Below, one piece after another: positions 53,322-61,544 of a DNA stretch of 64,000 nucleotides; within the stretch, counting starts at the first letter, position 1; every line of letters begins with the position of its first letter. A program made the position numbers and the translations under genes. The notes under the pieces are model-generated. The model was not told the DNA's origin. It saw only the letters and a list, made by a program, of their open reading frames with translations, and ran no database searches. The stretch lies in assembly GCA_963791545.1 (NCBI GenBank), contig CAWBSR010000015.1, positions 124,001-188,000 of the forward strand, read 5' to 3'. This DNA comes from JALYXV01 sp963791545 (GTDB lineage Bacteria; Actinomycetota; Acidimicrobiia; Acidimicrobiales; Palsa-688).

Positions 53322-56140
53322 ACCTCCCCGAAGGTCGCGCCGGGCCGCTTCGTCTCGGAAGGTCCCGTGCGCCCGATGATCGCCTCGAGGCGATCGCCCA
53401 TGGTCATCAACTCACGCCGGGAATGGAGACCAAGTTTGGCGTAGACGTGATCGAGGTGGCTCCGGACGGTCGGTACCGACACCGCCAATCGGGCGGCGAT
53501 TTCCTTGTCGGACGCGCCAGTGGCTGCTAGCCGGGCGGCGCGGCGCTCCTGGGGGGTGAGTTCGTTCGGCCCACGCTGCTCCCGCCTCCGCCCACCGGCT
53601 GCGGCCAGCTCGTCGCCGGCGCGGCGGGCGAGCCATTCGCCGCCGCCGGACTGCGCCAGTGCCCCGGCTCGCCGAAACGATTCCCGACCCTGGCGGGGCC
53701 GGCCGTGGCGGCGAAGAACCGTCCCGTGTTCGATCATGACCTCCGCCCGTTCCAGCGGCAACGAGGCGTCCACCAGGAGCTCGACCGCGGTCCGGTAGCG
53801 CTCGTCGGCCTCGGCGAGGTCGCCGCGCTCGACGGCGAGCGACGCCCTCCCGGCGGCGGCCGCGGCCAGCGGCCACCGGCACGGCAGGGCGCCGGCCCGC
53901 TGCTCCAACCACTCGACGACGCGTTCAGCGTCCTCCAACCTTCCGGCACGGCTGTGGGCCAATACGGCGTGGCGCCCGAACGGCACAATGCAGGGGTCGC
54001 CGACGCCCAGGTTGCGGTAGCGCTCCTCCAGCTCGCGGTAGACTTCCGACGCGGAGCGGAACTGACCCCGCCGTAGCAAGCGCAAGCCCTCGATGTGGTC
54101 GAGCCACAACAGGCTCAACCAGACTCCGAAGGCTTTCGCCCGGGGACGCGCTCGCGCGTGCTCGGCCTCGCTTTCCTGATCGGCGCCCAACTCGAGCAGC
54201 TCGTAGCTCCGCAACGTCCGGGCAAACGGCTCGGCCAGCGGGATCTGGTCGGCCATCTCGAGGAGGCGATCCGCGACGGGGAGCAGGGGCCTCCAGCGGG
54301 TCCGGGCCAGCATGAGGGCGAAGGGGATCCATAAGGCGCCGGCGTTGGTCACCAAGCCGGCCCGTTCGGCTTCGTCGATCCCGGAGCGCAGGGACGCATC
54401 CGCGTCCGCGAACCGCTCGGCGTAGCTGGCAGCGATCGCAAACGGCGCGACCGTCCCAGCTATTCCCAGTCGGAGGTCGGCCGCTACCTCGGCCGCGCTC
54501 GCGGCGAGCACCCGGCGGGCTTCGGATTCGGCGACGAGAAGGCCTTCGGGGTCGCCGCAGATGTAGGCGAGCATGCCCCACATCGCGCCTGCCGTCCCCT
54601 CGAGGGCGGGGTCGCCGCCCCGGCTCAGCTCACGGGCGCGCTCCGCCAGCGGCAGGGACGCCGCCGGCCCAGTGGTCATCATGACCGCAATGGCGTGCCG
54701 GCGGAGGGGGCTGACGACCGTCTCGGGACACTCATGCTCCGCAAGGGCCACCGCGGCCTCCAAGGCGGCACCGGCGCCATCAAAGTCCCCCTGGCCGTAG
54801 TGGGCCCGGGACAGCAGCGTGTGGGCGGCGACTCGCTCGCCAAGCGAGAGGTCGGTGTGAAGCGCCTGCGTCAGCGTGGATTCGGCTTCCGGCCCCCGGG
54901 CCGCTTCCAAGTAGGCCGCGCCCAGCTGCACCAGCGGCGCGCCAATGTCGTTCCCGCTCAGGCGGACGGCAGCCTCGAGGCGGCTGACCGCGGTGGCCAG
55001 TGATCCTGCGCGCAGCGCTCGCTGCCCGACTTCGGTGAGGACCCGGACGGCCCGGGAGTCACCGGCGAGGTTGGCGCGTATGGCGTGCTCGGCGGCGGCG
55101 GCGTCCATTCCTCGTTCGGTCAAGGCGGTGAAGGCCCGGGCGTGGAGGCGGGCGCGCACGGGCGGCGCCGTGTCTTCGTACAACAGCTGCCAGAACAGCG
55201 GGTGCACGAACTCGGCCCGTCCCGGCCGGCTAGCGCGCGCCAGCCCGCCGCGCCAGACCGCTTCGGCCGCCGCCTCGACTGCGTCGCCCTCCAAACCGGC
55301 CACGTCGCCGACCAACTCGGGCTGGAACTCGAACCCGAGGACGGCGGCCGCGCGCGCCCAGCGAGTCCCGTCTGGAGTGAGGCCGGCGAAGCGCGCCAGG
55401 GCGAGGGACCGCTCGACGTCGGAGGTGGGGAGTTCGTCGGCCTCGGTCGACGGGCTCCCCTCGTCGAGCTGTCGAACGGCCAGGTCGAGCAGCAGCGGGT
55501 TGCCGCCCGTCAGCCGCCATCCGCGGTGGGCGAGCTCGTCGGGCACCGGCCGACCGAGCCGATCCGCGAGAACATCGGCCGACGCCTGCTCACTCAAGGG
55601 CGCGAGCGGTTCGATGGCCGTGTCGCCGCGGTCGACAGCGTTCCACGCCACCTCAGCGGCCCCGCCCGGCCAGGGCCGCAGCGAGGCGACGACGGCCACG
55701 GGCAACCGGATAAGCCGGCGGCACAGGAGTCCCAGGAAAACGAGAGAGTCGGAATCGCTCCAGTGGAGGTCATCGACTGCGATCAGGACGGGGCCGCGGG
55801 CCGCGTCCTCGAGCCACCGCAGGCAGCGGTAGAGGAACGCGCTACGAGCCTCGGTGGCTCCCTCCCTCCCACCGGCAAGGTCACCCGGCAATCCGTGCAC
55901 GATCTGCCACAAGACGCCGAACGGGAGCGCGGCGTCCATCGGGTCGCAATACGCCCTGACGACCACGACGTCGGGCTCCGCCTGGGCACAGACCCGGTCG
56001 AGGAGGCTCGTCTTCCCCAGGCCGGCTTCCCCAAGGAGGAACAGGGCGCGGCCATGCCCGTCCCGCGCCGCGTCGAGGGCGGCTGCGCCGGCAGCGAGCT
56101 GCTGGTCGCGCTCCCAAAGATGTTGTCCCGTGTCCACCAC
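53312..56140 (-). CDS. LuxR family regulator with AAA ATPase domain (LAL type)
   Basis: 942 residues. N-terminal ATPase: Walker A GEAGLGKTSLLD (about residues 37-48), Walker B VLIAVDDLHWSDSDS (near 125). The long middle part is TPR-like and helical. A C-terminal LuxR helix-turn-helix is intact: LTPQERRAARLAATGASDKEIAARLAVSVPT...HLDHVYAKLGL. It starts at GTG. Large ATP-dependent LuxR regulators of this type sense a small molecule and activate neighbouring genes. The 990-residue cargo-like gene is divergent, so it is a plausible target; this is inferred. Confidence 0.92.
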   Translation of the reverse strand: MVDTGQHLWERDQQLAAGAAALDAARDGHGRALFLLGEAGLGKTSLLDRVCAQAEPDVVVVRAYCDPMDAALPFGVLWQIVHGLPGDLAGGREGATEARSAFLYRCLRWLEDAARGPVLIAVDDLHWSDSDSLVFLGLLCRRLIRLPVAVVASLRPWPGGAAEVAWNAVDRGDTAIEPLAPLSEQASADVLADRLGRPVPDELAHRGWRLTGGNPLLLDLAVRQLDEGSPSTEADELPTSDVERSLALARFAGLTPDGTRWARAAAVLGFEFQPELVGDVAGLEGDAVEAAAEAVWRGGLARASRPGRAEFVHPLFWQLLYEDTAPPVRARLHARAFTALTERGMDAAAAEHAIRANLAGDSRAVRVLTEVGQRALRAGSLATAVSRLEAAVRLSGNDIGAPLVQLGAAYLEAARGPEAESTLTQALHTDLSLGERVAAHTLLSRAHYGQGDFDGAGAALEAAVALAEHECPETVVSPLRRHAIAVMMTTGPAASLPLAERARELSRGGDPALEGTAGAMWGMLAYICGDPEGLLVAESEARRVLAASAAEVAADLRLGIAGTVAPFAIAASYAERFADADASLRSGIDEAERAGLVTNAGALWIPFALMLARTRWRPLLPVADRLLEMADQIPLAEPFARTLRSYELLELGADQESEAEHARARPRAKAFGVWLSLLWLDHIEGLRLLRRGQFRSASEVYRELEERYRNLGVGDPCIVPFGRHAVLAHSRAGRLEDAERVVEWLEQRAGALPCRWPLAAAAAGRASLAVERGDLAEADERYRTAVELLVDASLPLERAEVMIEHGTVLRRHGRPRQGRESFRRAGALAQSGGGEWLARRAGDELAAAGGRRREQRGPNELTPQERRAARLAATGASDKEIAARLAVSVPTVRSHLDHVYAKLGLHSRRELMTMGDRLEAIIGRTGPSETKRPGATFGEVQL

Positions 56141-56516
56141 CCTGACCCGTGGCCTTCCCGATCGGGTCCAATCTACCGACCTTATAAATCAGTTGTTTCG
56201 CCGATGGCTGAAGGCACTCGCCACCGTACTGTCCATCCGAACGAGAGCCCGAGGTCCGAACGCGCCGCGAAGGGAGCGCCCGTCCGTTGGATGATCCGTA
56301 CGAGAGGGCTGTCGCTCACAGGACCGCACCCCTCGGCCGTCGGCCGGGCAGGGCGCCGTCCAAGCTCCACCGCCATGGGCAGGCGCGTCTCGGGCCCGTC
56401 CAGCCCATCGCCGGAAATCCGGCGCCTCGCGACGCGGCACAGGGGGACGGAGCAACCTGGTCGCCGGCTCGGCAGAATGCGCGAGGGTTGGTGACCGGGC
56501 CGCAGGAGCCCGATCC
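56141..56516. promoter_or_regulatory. Divergent spacer between the LuxR gene and the IQM-like gene
   Basis: 376 bp without a credible gene. Near the LuxR start it is AT-rich (CTTATAAATCAG at about 56180), a probable LuxR promoter on the minus strand. No clear promoter is seen for the plus-strand gene, whose ATG follows CAGGAG. Binding sites of the LuxR protein would be expected here. Confidence 0.35.
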
Positions 56517-59489
56517 ATGAAGGCGGGCCGCGAGCACGTCGATCGCGCCAAGCCTGAGGTTCACAATCGCCTGAAGCCGCAGAGCCATCGGTCGCCGGAG
56601 CCGCAACCGGCCAGGGGAGCGGCGTTCCGGGGCGACCCACCGGTCGGGATCTCTCCGGAGAGCACGCCCGCGCAGCTGCTGTATCTGCAGCGAATGGCGG
56701 GCAACCAAGTGGTGCTGGGCGTCCTCGGGTCGCAGCCCACCACGGTGCAACGCAAACCGTCCCTGAACGGGCTGAAGAAGACGTTCGGGCTCGCCAAGAA
56801 GAAGAAGCACGTTGCCGGTACTGCGGGACCGGGCGCCCAGGGCGTCCTGCCCAAATCGCTCGTTGGCAGCCCGCCCAACGCGGCTGCCGCCAAAACCCAG
56901 GTTGCCGGGATCCTTTCGTTTTCGGCCGTGGGCGACGCCGCCGGGTCCACGTCACGCTTGTCCTCCAAGACCGTTGCCGCGCTCGCCGACGAAGCGGACG
57001 AAGCCGGGTCCGGTGAGGAAAGCCCGGCGCTGACCGCGTTGACGCCCGACCCGACCTCGGTGACAGCACCGCCGACAGCGTTGACCGCACCGCCGACCGC
57101 GTTGACACCACGGCCGGCCCCGGCCATGGTGCAGCCGCCGTTGACGGCGACCGGCAAGAAAAGCTCCACGGGCAGCGGGTCGGCGAGCTCCTCCGGCGAG
57201 TCGTCGGATACGTCGTCTGAGGACGCATCGATCGCGTCGTGGACAGAGAGTGAGGCAGAGGCCCCGGAAGCAGTCCACACGATGTTCAGCCGCGATAGGG
57301 CTTACCGGGACGAGTTCTACAAGGGAACTACGGATGTCTGGAAGTTCCTCAGCAGCGCCGAAGACGCCACCAGGCAGGGGACGTCCAGCTCCGTCGACGA
57401 ATGGATGATGAAGTTCGCGGGGTGGTCAAAGGCGGACTGCGACAAGTACCTCGGGAAGGACGCTCCCACCCCCATGGTCACGTCCCTCAGCACAGCCGGG
57501 CGGGCCACCTACGAGATCAAGGGCGGCGGCTCGATGACGCAAGGAGACTCGAAAGAACCTTTCGACACCTCCGAGATGTTCAGCAAGGTCAAGGGCAGCG
57601 GGTTCGGGATCTATGTGATGGACGGTCGACGTCGTATCTACGCCGGCCATCACAAGGTGGGCATCTTCCATCACTCCAGCTTCCTCGCCGGGGGAGATGT
57701 CGCCGGGGCAGGGGAGCTGAAGGTCGTAGGAGGTGTCCTCAAGGCCATCACCAACAAGAGTGGCCACTACAAGCCGGACATCTATGGGCTGCACCAGGTC
57801 CTCGAGGCGCTCCAGAACCGTGGGGTCGACATGTCCTCGGTGGAGCTCTTCGTCTTCAAGCCTCACGACGACAACCCCCCGCCCTTCTATGGCGGAGTCC
57901 CGAGGTTCCTGAAGGAGCCGGAGGCGCCCGCCGCCGCGCCGCCAGCCGTCGTGGCGCCGCGGCTGAACACGAGTGACAAGCGGAGGGCCCCCAGGCCCAG
58001 GTATGCCGTGTCCGGGAGCGAGTCCTCCAGCTCCTCCGAAGACAGCCGGTACTCGACCAGGGCGACGATTGCGGCTATCGCGGCTGCTCATGATTCGGGC
58101 AGTGAGTCGTCGAGTTCGTCGGAGGAGAGCCGGTACTCCGCAACGGCTGCGCTTGCGGCTATGGCCACTGCTCAGGACTCGGGAAGTGACTCTTCGAGTT
58201 CGTCGGAGGAGAGCCGGTACTCCGCAACGGCTGCGCTTGCCGCTATGGCCACTGCTCAGGACTCGGGGAGTGACTCTTCCAGCTCCTCGGAGGAGAGCCG
58301 GTACTCCGCAACGGCTGCGCTTGCGGCTATGGCCGATGCCCAGGACTCGGGGAGTGACTCTTCCAGCTCCTCGGAGGAGAGCCGGTACTCCGCAACGGCT
58401 GCGCTTGCGGCTATGGCCACTGCTCAGGACTCGGGGAGTGACTCTTCCAGTTCGTCGGAGGAGAGCCGGTACTCCGCACCGGCTGCGCTTGCGGCTATGG
58501 CCGATGCCCAGGACTCGGGGAGTGACTCTTCCAGCTCCTCGGAGGAGAGCCGGTACTCCGCAACGGCTGCGCTTGCGGCTATGGCCGATGCCCAGGACTC
58601 GGGGAGTGACTCTTCCAGCTCCTCGGAGGAGAGCCGGTACTCAGCCAACGCGACGCTTGCGGCTATGGCCGCTGCTCAGGACTCGGGGAGTGACTCCTCG
58701 ACCTCTTCCGAGGAAGGCCCGACCAGCGGGTCCGCGAACGCGGCTCGAGCGGCGGCGGTGCCGCCGGTGGCGCTCACACCATCGGTCCCATCGGGCCCGA
58801 AATATGCGAAGACGCGCTCGCGCGACATCCGCTATGGGCACGAGTTCACATCGGGAAGCTCAGAGCTCAAGGGTCTGATCGAGAAAACGCAGGACGCAAA
58901 GAAGGCGGGCCAGATCAAGTCCGTCAGCGGTTCCTTCCAGAAGGACATGGGGTGGACAGAGGAGGAAACCCACAAGTACCTCCGAAAGGGCGCCCCGCTC
59001 CCCATGGTGACGAAACTGGGCACCAGGGGACGGGCTGCATTGGAGCTCAAGGGCGGCTCCCCCATGACGCAAGGCGACTCCAAGGACCCGTACGACACGT
59101 CCTCGCTCGTCAGCAACTTCATGGGTCGTGGCTACGCCATCTACGTGATGGACGGCCAGGGGAACCTCTACGCCAACCAGCACAAGGTCGGCATCTTCCA
59201 CCATTCCAGCTTCCTGGCCGGCGGGGACGTTACCGGGGCCGGCGAGATAAAGATCGAGCGAGGCGCGGTGAAGGCCATCACCAACAAGAGTGGGCACTAC
59301 TTACCGACCAGCGAGGAGATGGTGCAGGTGTTCGAGGAGCTCGAGGCACGCGGCGTCAACCTATCGGCTGTCGAGTACATCCCGATGGGCACCCCGGACG
59401 CGTTCGGTCTGCGCGGCAAGGACCCCTACCCGGGCGGGGCAAAGAAGTTCCTCGAGGACCAACGGGCCGGATCGATAAGCGGTGCCTGA
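56517..59489 (+). CDS. Cargo-like protein with two IQM-like domains and a 28-residue repeat array
   Basis: 990 residues, no signal peptide. Residues 57-64 (LQRMAGNQ) and QPTTVQRKP just after resemble the N-terminal motif of proteins loaded into extracellular contractile injection systems. A basic, disordered part follows. Domain A (about 256-470) and domain B (about 764-985) are homologous: KYLGKDAPTPMVT, GIYVMDGRRRIYAG, KVGIFHHSSFLAGGDVAGAGE, KSGHY.P and a last GV..S.VE strand. The lYaG..KkG.F.HSSFLAGG...AaG...SGHY.P order resembles plant IQM proteins. Between A and B lie eight 28-residue Ser/Glu repeats. Catalytic role unknown; the conserved His, Ser and Tyr are candidates. GTG of the YbjN-like gene lies inside its end. 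Confidence 0.8.
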   Translation: MKAGREHVDRAKPEVHNRLKPQSHRSPEPQPARGAAFRGDPPVGISPESTPAQLLYLQRMAGNQVVLGVLGSQPTTVQRKPSLNGLKKTFGLAKKKKHVAGTAGPGAQGVLPKSLVGSPPNAAAAKTQVAGILSFSAVGDAAGSTSRLSSKTVAALADEADEAGSGEESPALTALTPDPTSVTAPPTALTAPPTALTPRPAPAMVQPPLTATGKKSSTGSGSASSSGESSDTSSEDASIASWTESEAEAPEAVHTMFSRDRAYRDEFYKGTTDVWKFLSSAEDATRQGTSSSVDEWMMKFAGWSKADCDKYLGKDAPTPMVTSLSTAGRATYEIKGGGSMTQGDSKEPFDTSEMFSKVKGSGFGIYVMDGRRRIYAGHHKVGIFHHSSFLAGGDVAGAGELKVVGGVLKAITNKSGHYKPDIYGLHQVLEALQNRGVDMSSVELFVFKPHDDNPPPFYGGVPRFLKEPEAPAAAPPAVVAPRLNTSDKRRAPRPRYAVSGSESSSSSEDSRYSTRATIAAIAAAHDSGSESSSSSEESRYSATAALAAMATAQDSGSDSSSSSEESRYSATAALAAMATAQDSGSDSSSSSEESRYSATAALAAMADAQDSGSDSSSSSEESRYSATAALAAMATAQDSGSDSSSSSEESRYSAPAALAAMADAQDSGSDSSSSSEESRYSATAALAAMADAQDSGSDSSSSSEESRYSANATLAAMAAAQDSGSDSSTSSEEGPTSGSANAARAAAVPPVALTPSVPSGPKYAKTRSRDIRYGHEFTSGSSELKGLIEKTQDAKKAGQIKSVSGSFQKDMGWTEEETHKYLRKGAPLPMVTKLGTRGRAALELKGGSPMTQGDSKDPYDTSSLVSNFMGRGYAIYVMDGQGNLYANQHKVGIFHHSSFLAGGDVTGAGEIKIERGAVKAITNKSGHYLPTSEEMVQVFEELEARGVNLSAVEYIPMGTPDAFGLRGKDPYPGGAKKFLEDQRAGSISGA
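58041..58712 (+). repeat. 84-bp coding tandem repeat, eight units
   Basis: Eight in-frame units of 84 bp encode 28-residue repeats of the type ESRYSATAALAAM, then ATAQDSGSD and a Ser/Glu run. Units 2-7 are nearly identical in DNA, with codon-level swaps (ATAQ or ADAQ; TCG or AGC), which indicates recent duplication. The acidic Ser-rich spacer connects the two IQM-like domains. Confidence 0.95.
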
Positions 59490-59934
59490 CCTCCACGCCG
59501 CCGTGATCGGCTACCTGACGACGAGATCCTGGGCGTACGAGGACCACGGCGACGGCATTGTCACCGATGTCTCGACCGACACCGGCTCCTGGACCGTGGT
59601 CTTCGACATACGAGACAAACAGCAGCAGCTGATCGTCTACTCAATCGTCCCGGTGGAGGTCCCGCCCGCGCGACGGACCGAGGTTGCGCTGTACCTCACC
59701 CGGGCGAACTTCGGGCTCGCGATCGCGACCTTCGAGCTTGACCTCGATGACGGTGACGTCCGGCTCCGGACGGCCGTCGACTTCGAAGGCGCCGAGCTTT
59801 CTGACCCCATCGTGGACCACCTGCTGCTGGCCAACATCATGGGCGTAGAGCAATACCTCGACGGATTGCGGGCCGTGATCGACGGCGCCGACCCGGCGGC
59901 GGCCATCGTGCATGCGGAGGGGGTCTGGACCTGA
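59482..59934 (+). CDS. YbjN-family (secretion chaperone-like fold) protein
   Basis: 150 residues from GTG 59482, overlapping the previous stop by 8 bp. The order GSWTVVFDIRDKQQQLIVYS, VPPARRTEVALYLTRANFGL, IATFELDLDDGDVRLR and ANIMGVEQYLDGLRAVIDGADPAAA is the YbjN pattern, whose fold resembles type III secretion chaperones. In many actinobacteria YbjN-like genes sit beside effector or toxin genes. Tight coupling here suggests a chaperone or immunity partner of the IQM-like protein. That is inferred from fold and position. Confidence 0.8.
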   Translation: MPDLHAAVIGYLTTRSWAYEDHGDGIVTDVSTDTGSWTVVFDIRDKQQQLIVYSIVPVEVPPARRTEVALYLTRANFGLAIATFELDLDDGDVRLRTAVDFEGAELSDPIVDHLLLANIMGVEQYLDGLRAVIDGADPAAAIVHAEGVWT

Positions 59935-60090
59935 CCTGAGTGGAACGTTGGTCTCCCTCGAAGATGGCCCGTCGGTGAGCTCATTTTGAGCTGGAGTCGG
60001 AGCGACGAGGACGTCGTCGGCGGGGCCCGTGGGATCGAACCCGCAGAGCGAGTGATGCATGCCACCGCTGTTCGTACAATTGGTAGCGAG

Positions 60091-60252
60091 ATGTCGACCG
60101 ACCCGCTCCGCCCGCGCCACGATGACCACCTTGAACTTCCCGTCCAGGAGTTGTTTCGTCGTGCTCGGCCGCTGCCATCTCACGAGGAGATGATCATCGA
60201 CGGCCTCTCCGAGGAAGAAGGTGCCGCGTTCCTCGCAGCGCTTGAGGTGTGA
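60091..60252 (+). CDS. Small protein, candidate antitoxin of a vapBC-like pair
   Basis: 53 residues from ATG 60091. The composition is polar (LPVQELFRRARPLPSHEEMIIDGLSEEE) with a short helical end. It overlaps the following PIN-domain gene by GTGA, the usual layout of vapB-vapC. No DNA-binding fold is obvious. An antitoxin role is inferred from position. Confidence 0.5.
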   Translation: MSTDPLRPRHDDHLELPVQELFRRARPLPSHEEMIIDGLSEEEGAAFLAALEV

Positions 60253-60681
60253 GCGGCCGACTTCCTCGCGGCCCAATCGTCATCGACACCGACGTCTTCG
60301 GCGCCGACCTCGTCCCCGGGTCCAAGCTCATCCGTCGTCTACGAACCGCTCATTGCAGGCAGACAGGCGTTCATCTCCTTTCAGACGGCGGCAGAAATCC
60401 GCTTCGGAGCGATGCGCCGCAACTGGGGTGAGAGTCGGATGGCGAAGCTCGACGCTCGCATCGACCAAGCCGAGATCATCCACACCGGCCCTGAGCTCAT
60501 CGGGGTCTACGCACAGCTACGAATCAACTGCGAGAGGATCGGGCACCCGCTGCATCAGCGCGAGCACGACGCGGACCGGTGGATCGCGGCAACGGCCATC
60601 CGGCTCGCCATCCCACTCGTTTCCAACGGCCGCATCTTCGGAGACGTTCCGGGGCTCACCCTCGAAACCGCACGAACCTGA
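60249..60681 (+). pseudogene. PIN-domain (VapC-like) toxin, frameshifted
   Basis: From GTG 60249 the frame reads VIDTDVFGADLVPGSKL, the PIN start with the first acidic residues. It then goes out of frame; the next frame reads VVYEPLIAGRQAFISFQTAA and EIRFGAMRRNWG to the end with DADRWIAATAIRLAIPLVS. The break lies near 60325-60340 and corresponds to one extra base. The PIN acidic residues (IDTD, AAEI, DADRW) are present in the combined reading. As given the gene cannot make a full RNase. Either a decayed toxin or a sequence error. Confidence 0.65.
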
Positions 60682-60771
60682 CACAAGTTCGGACACGACG
60701 TGCCGCCGTACGATGGCACCACTATGCGGTAAGCGGATCCTGCCGGAGGAGGAGCGGTCAGCGCCTGGCTG

Positions 60772-60981
60772 GTGGTCTTCGAGCGAACCGTCAACGGTTG
60801 GAGCGCCTATCTTCCGGCACTCCCTGGCGTCGGCGTAGCCGGCGCGACGAGAGCGGAAACGGAGCAGCTCGCAGCTGAGGCAATCGCGCTCCATCTCGAG
60901 GGCCTGGCCGACGACGGAGTGCCTATCCCGGACTCCGGCGCCATCGACATCGGCCACGTCGAGGCGGCCCTACCGGTCTAG
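60772..60981 (+). CDS. HicB-like antitoxin-type protein
   Basis: 69 residues from GTG 60772. The sequence VFERTVNGWSAYLPALPGVGVAGATRAETEQLAAEAIALHLEGL and the PIP motif after it match the HicB-like domain, with the partly degraded RNase-H-like fold. The upstream GGAGGAGGAG is about 20 nt away, so the start may lie earlier. No hicA is seen; an orphan antitoxin or HicB-like regulator. Confidence 0.7.
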   Translation: MVFERTVNGWSAYLPALPGVGVAGATRAETEQLAAEAIALHLEGLADDGVPIPDSGAIDIGHVEAALPV

Positions 60982-61252
60982 GTCGAACTCGGCCGAGTGA
61001 GGCGCAGAGCCCGGCCTGCCAAGAGGCGTCAGGAGGGCTGCTGCGAAGGCCGTGCGTAGCACCCGAGGGGCCAGGATCGCGCTCGCTCTGACGGGCGCAA
61101 TCGCCCTCAGCAGTGCCCGTTGTGGACCCCTCCTGTCCGCTGTTTTCATTCTCGGTGTGGCACGCGTGTGGCACGCCGGCCTTTGCCGCCCTTCCGAGGA
61201 CCCTCGGTGAGAACCCTCTTACCCACTCTGACGACCTGGGCTTTTTGTCGAG
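60982..61252. other. Spacer without a gene
   Basis: 271 bp between the HicB-like gene and tRNA-Gly. Only short overlapping frames; no family match, repeat or hairpin stands out. Confidence 0.5.
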
Positions 61253-61324
61253 AGCGGGTGACGGGAATCGAACCCGCATGACCAGCTTGGAAGGCTGGGA
61301 CTCTGACCATTGAGCTACACCCGC
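61253..61324 (-). tRNA. tRNA-Gly (TCC)
   Basis: Minus-strand cloverleaf: acceptor GCGGGTG/CACCCGC, anticodon loop CTTCCAA (anticodon TCC), T loop TTCGATT; CCA not encoded. Confidence 0.95.
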
Positions 61325-61382
61325 GGCGGCTAGGAGGTTACTGTCCGCCTGGCCGCCAAGGCCCCCCTTCGACGTGCACCGG

Positions 61383-61454
61383 TCGGGGAGGGGGGATTTG
61401 AACCCCCGGCCTCCTGCTCCCAAAGCAGGTGCGCTGCCGCTGCGCTACTCCCCG
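61383..61454 (-). tRNA. tRNA-Pro (TGG)
   Basis: Minus-strand cloverleaf: acceptor CGGGGAG/CTCCCCG, anticodon loop TTTGGGA (anticodon TGG), T loop TTCAAAT; CCA not encoded. It lies 90 bp upstream of trigger factor on the other strand. Confidence 0.95.
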
Positions 61455-61544
61455 TGGCCCTCGGCCAATGGTACCGGCCTCCGGGGAGGCCTCGCCGCCC
61501 ATTGGCCCGCATCGGTGGTCGGGTCGGTAGACTGCGTCACCCGT

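Noticed and set aside
58041..58712. CRISPR-like array
   Set aside because: The 84-bp units are in-frame coding repeats without unique spacers; no cas genes are present.
60030..60075. tRNA T-arm-like stretch (GGGATCGAACCC)
   Set aside because: The stem has mismatches and no anticodon or acceptor arm is found; it is likely chance.
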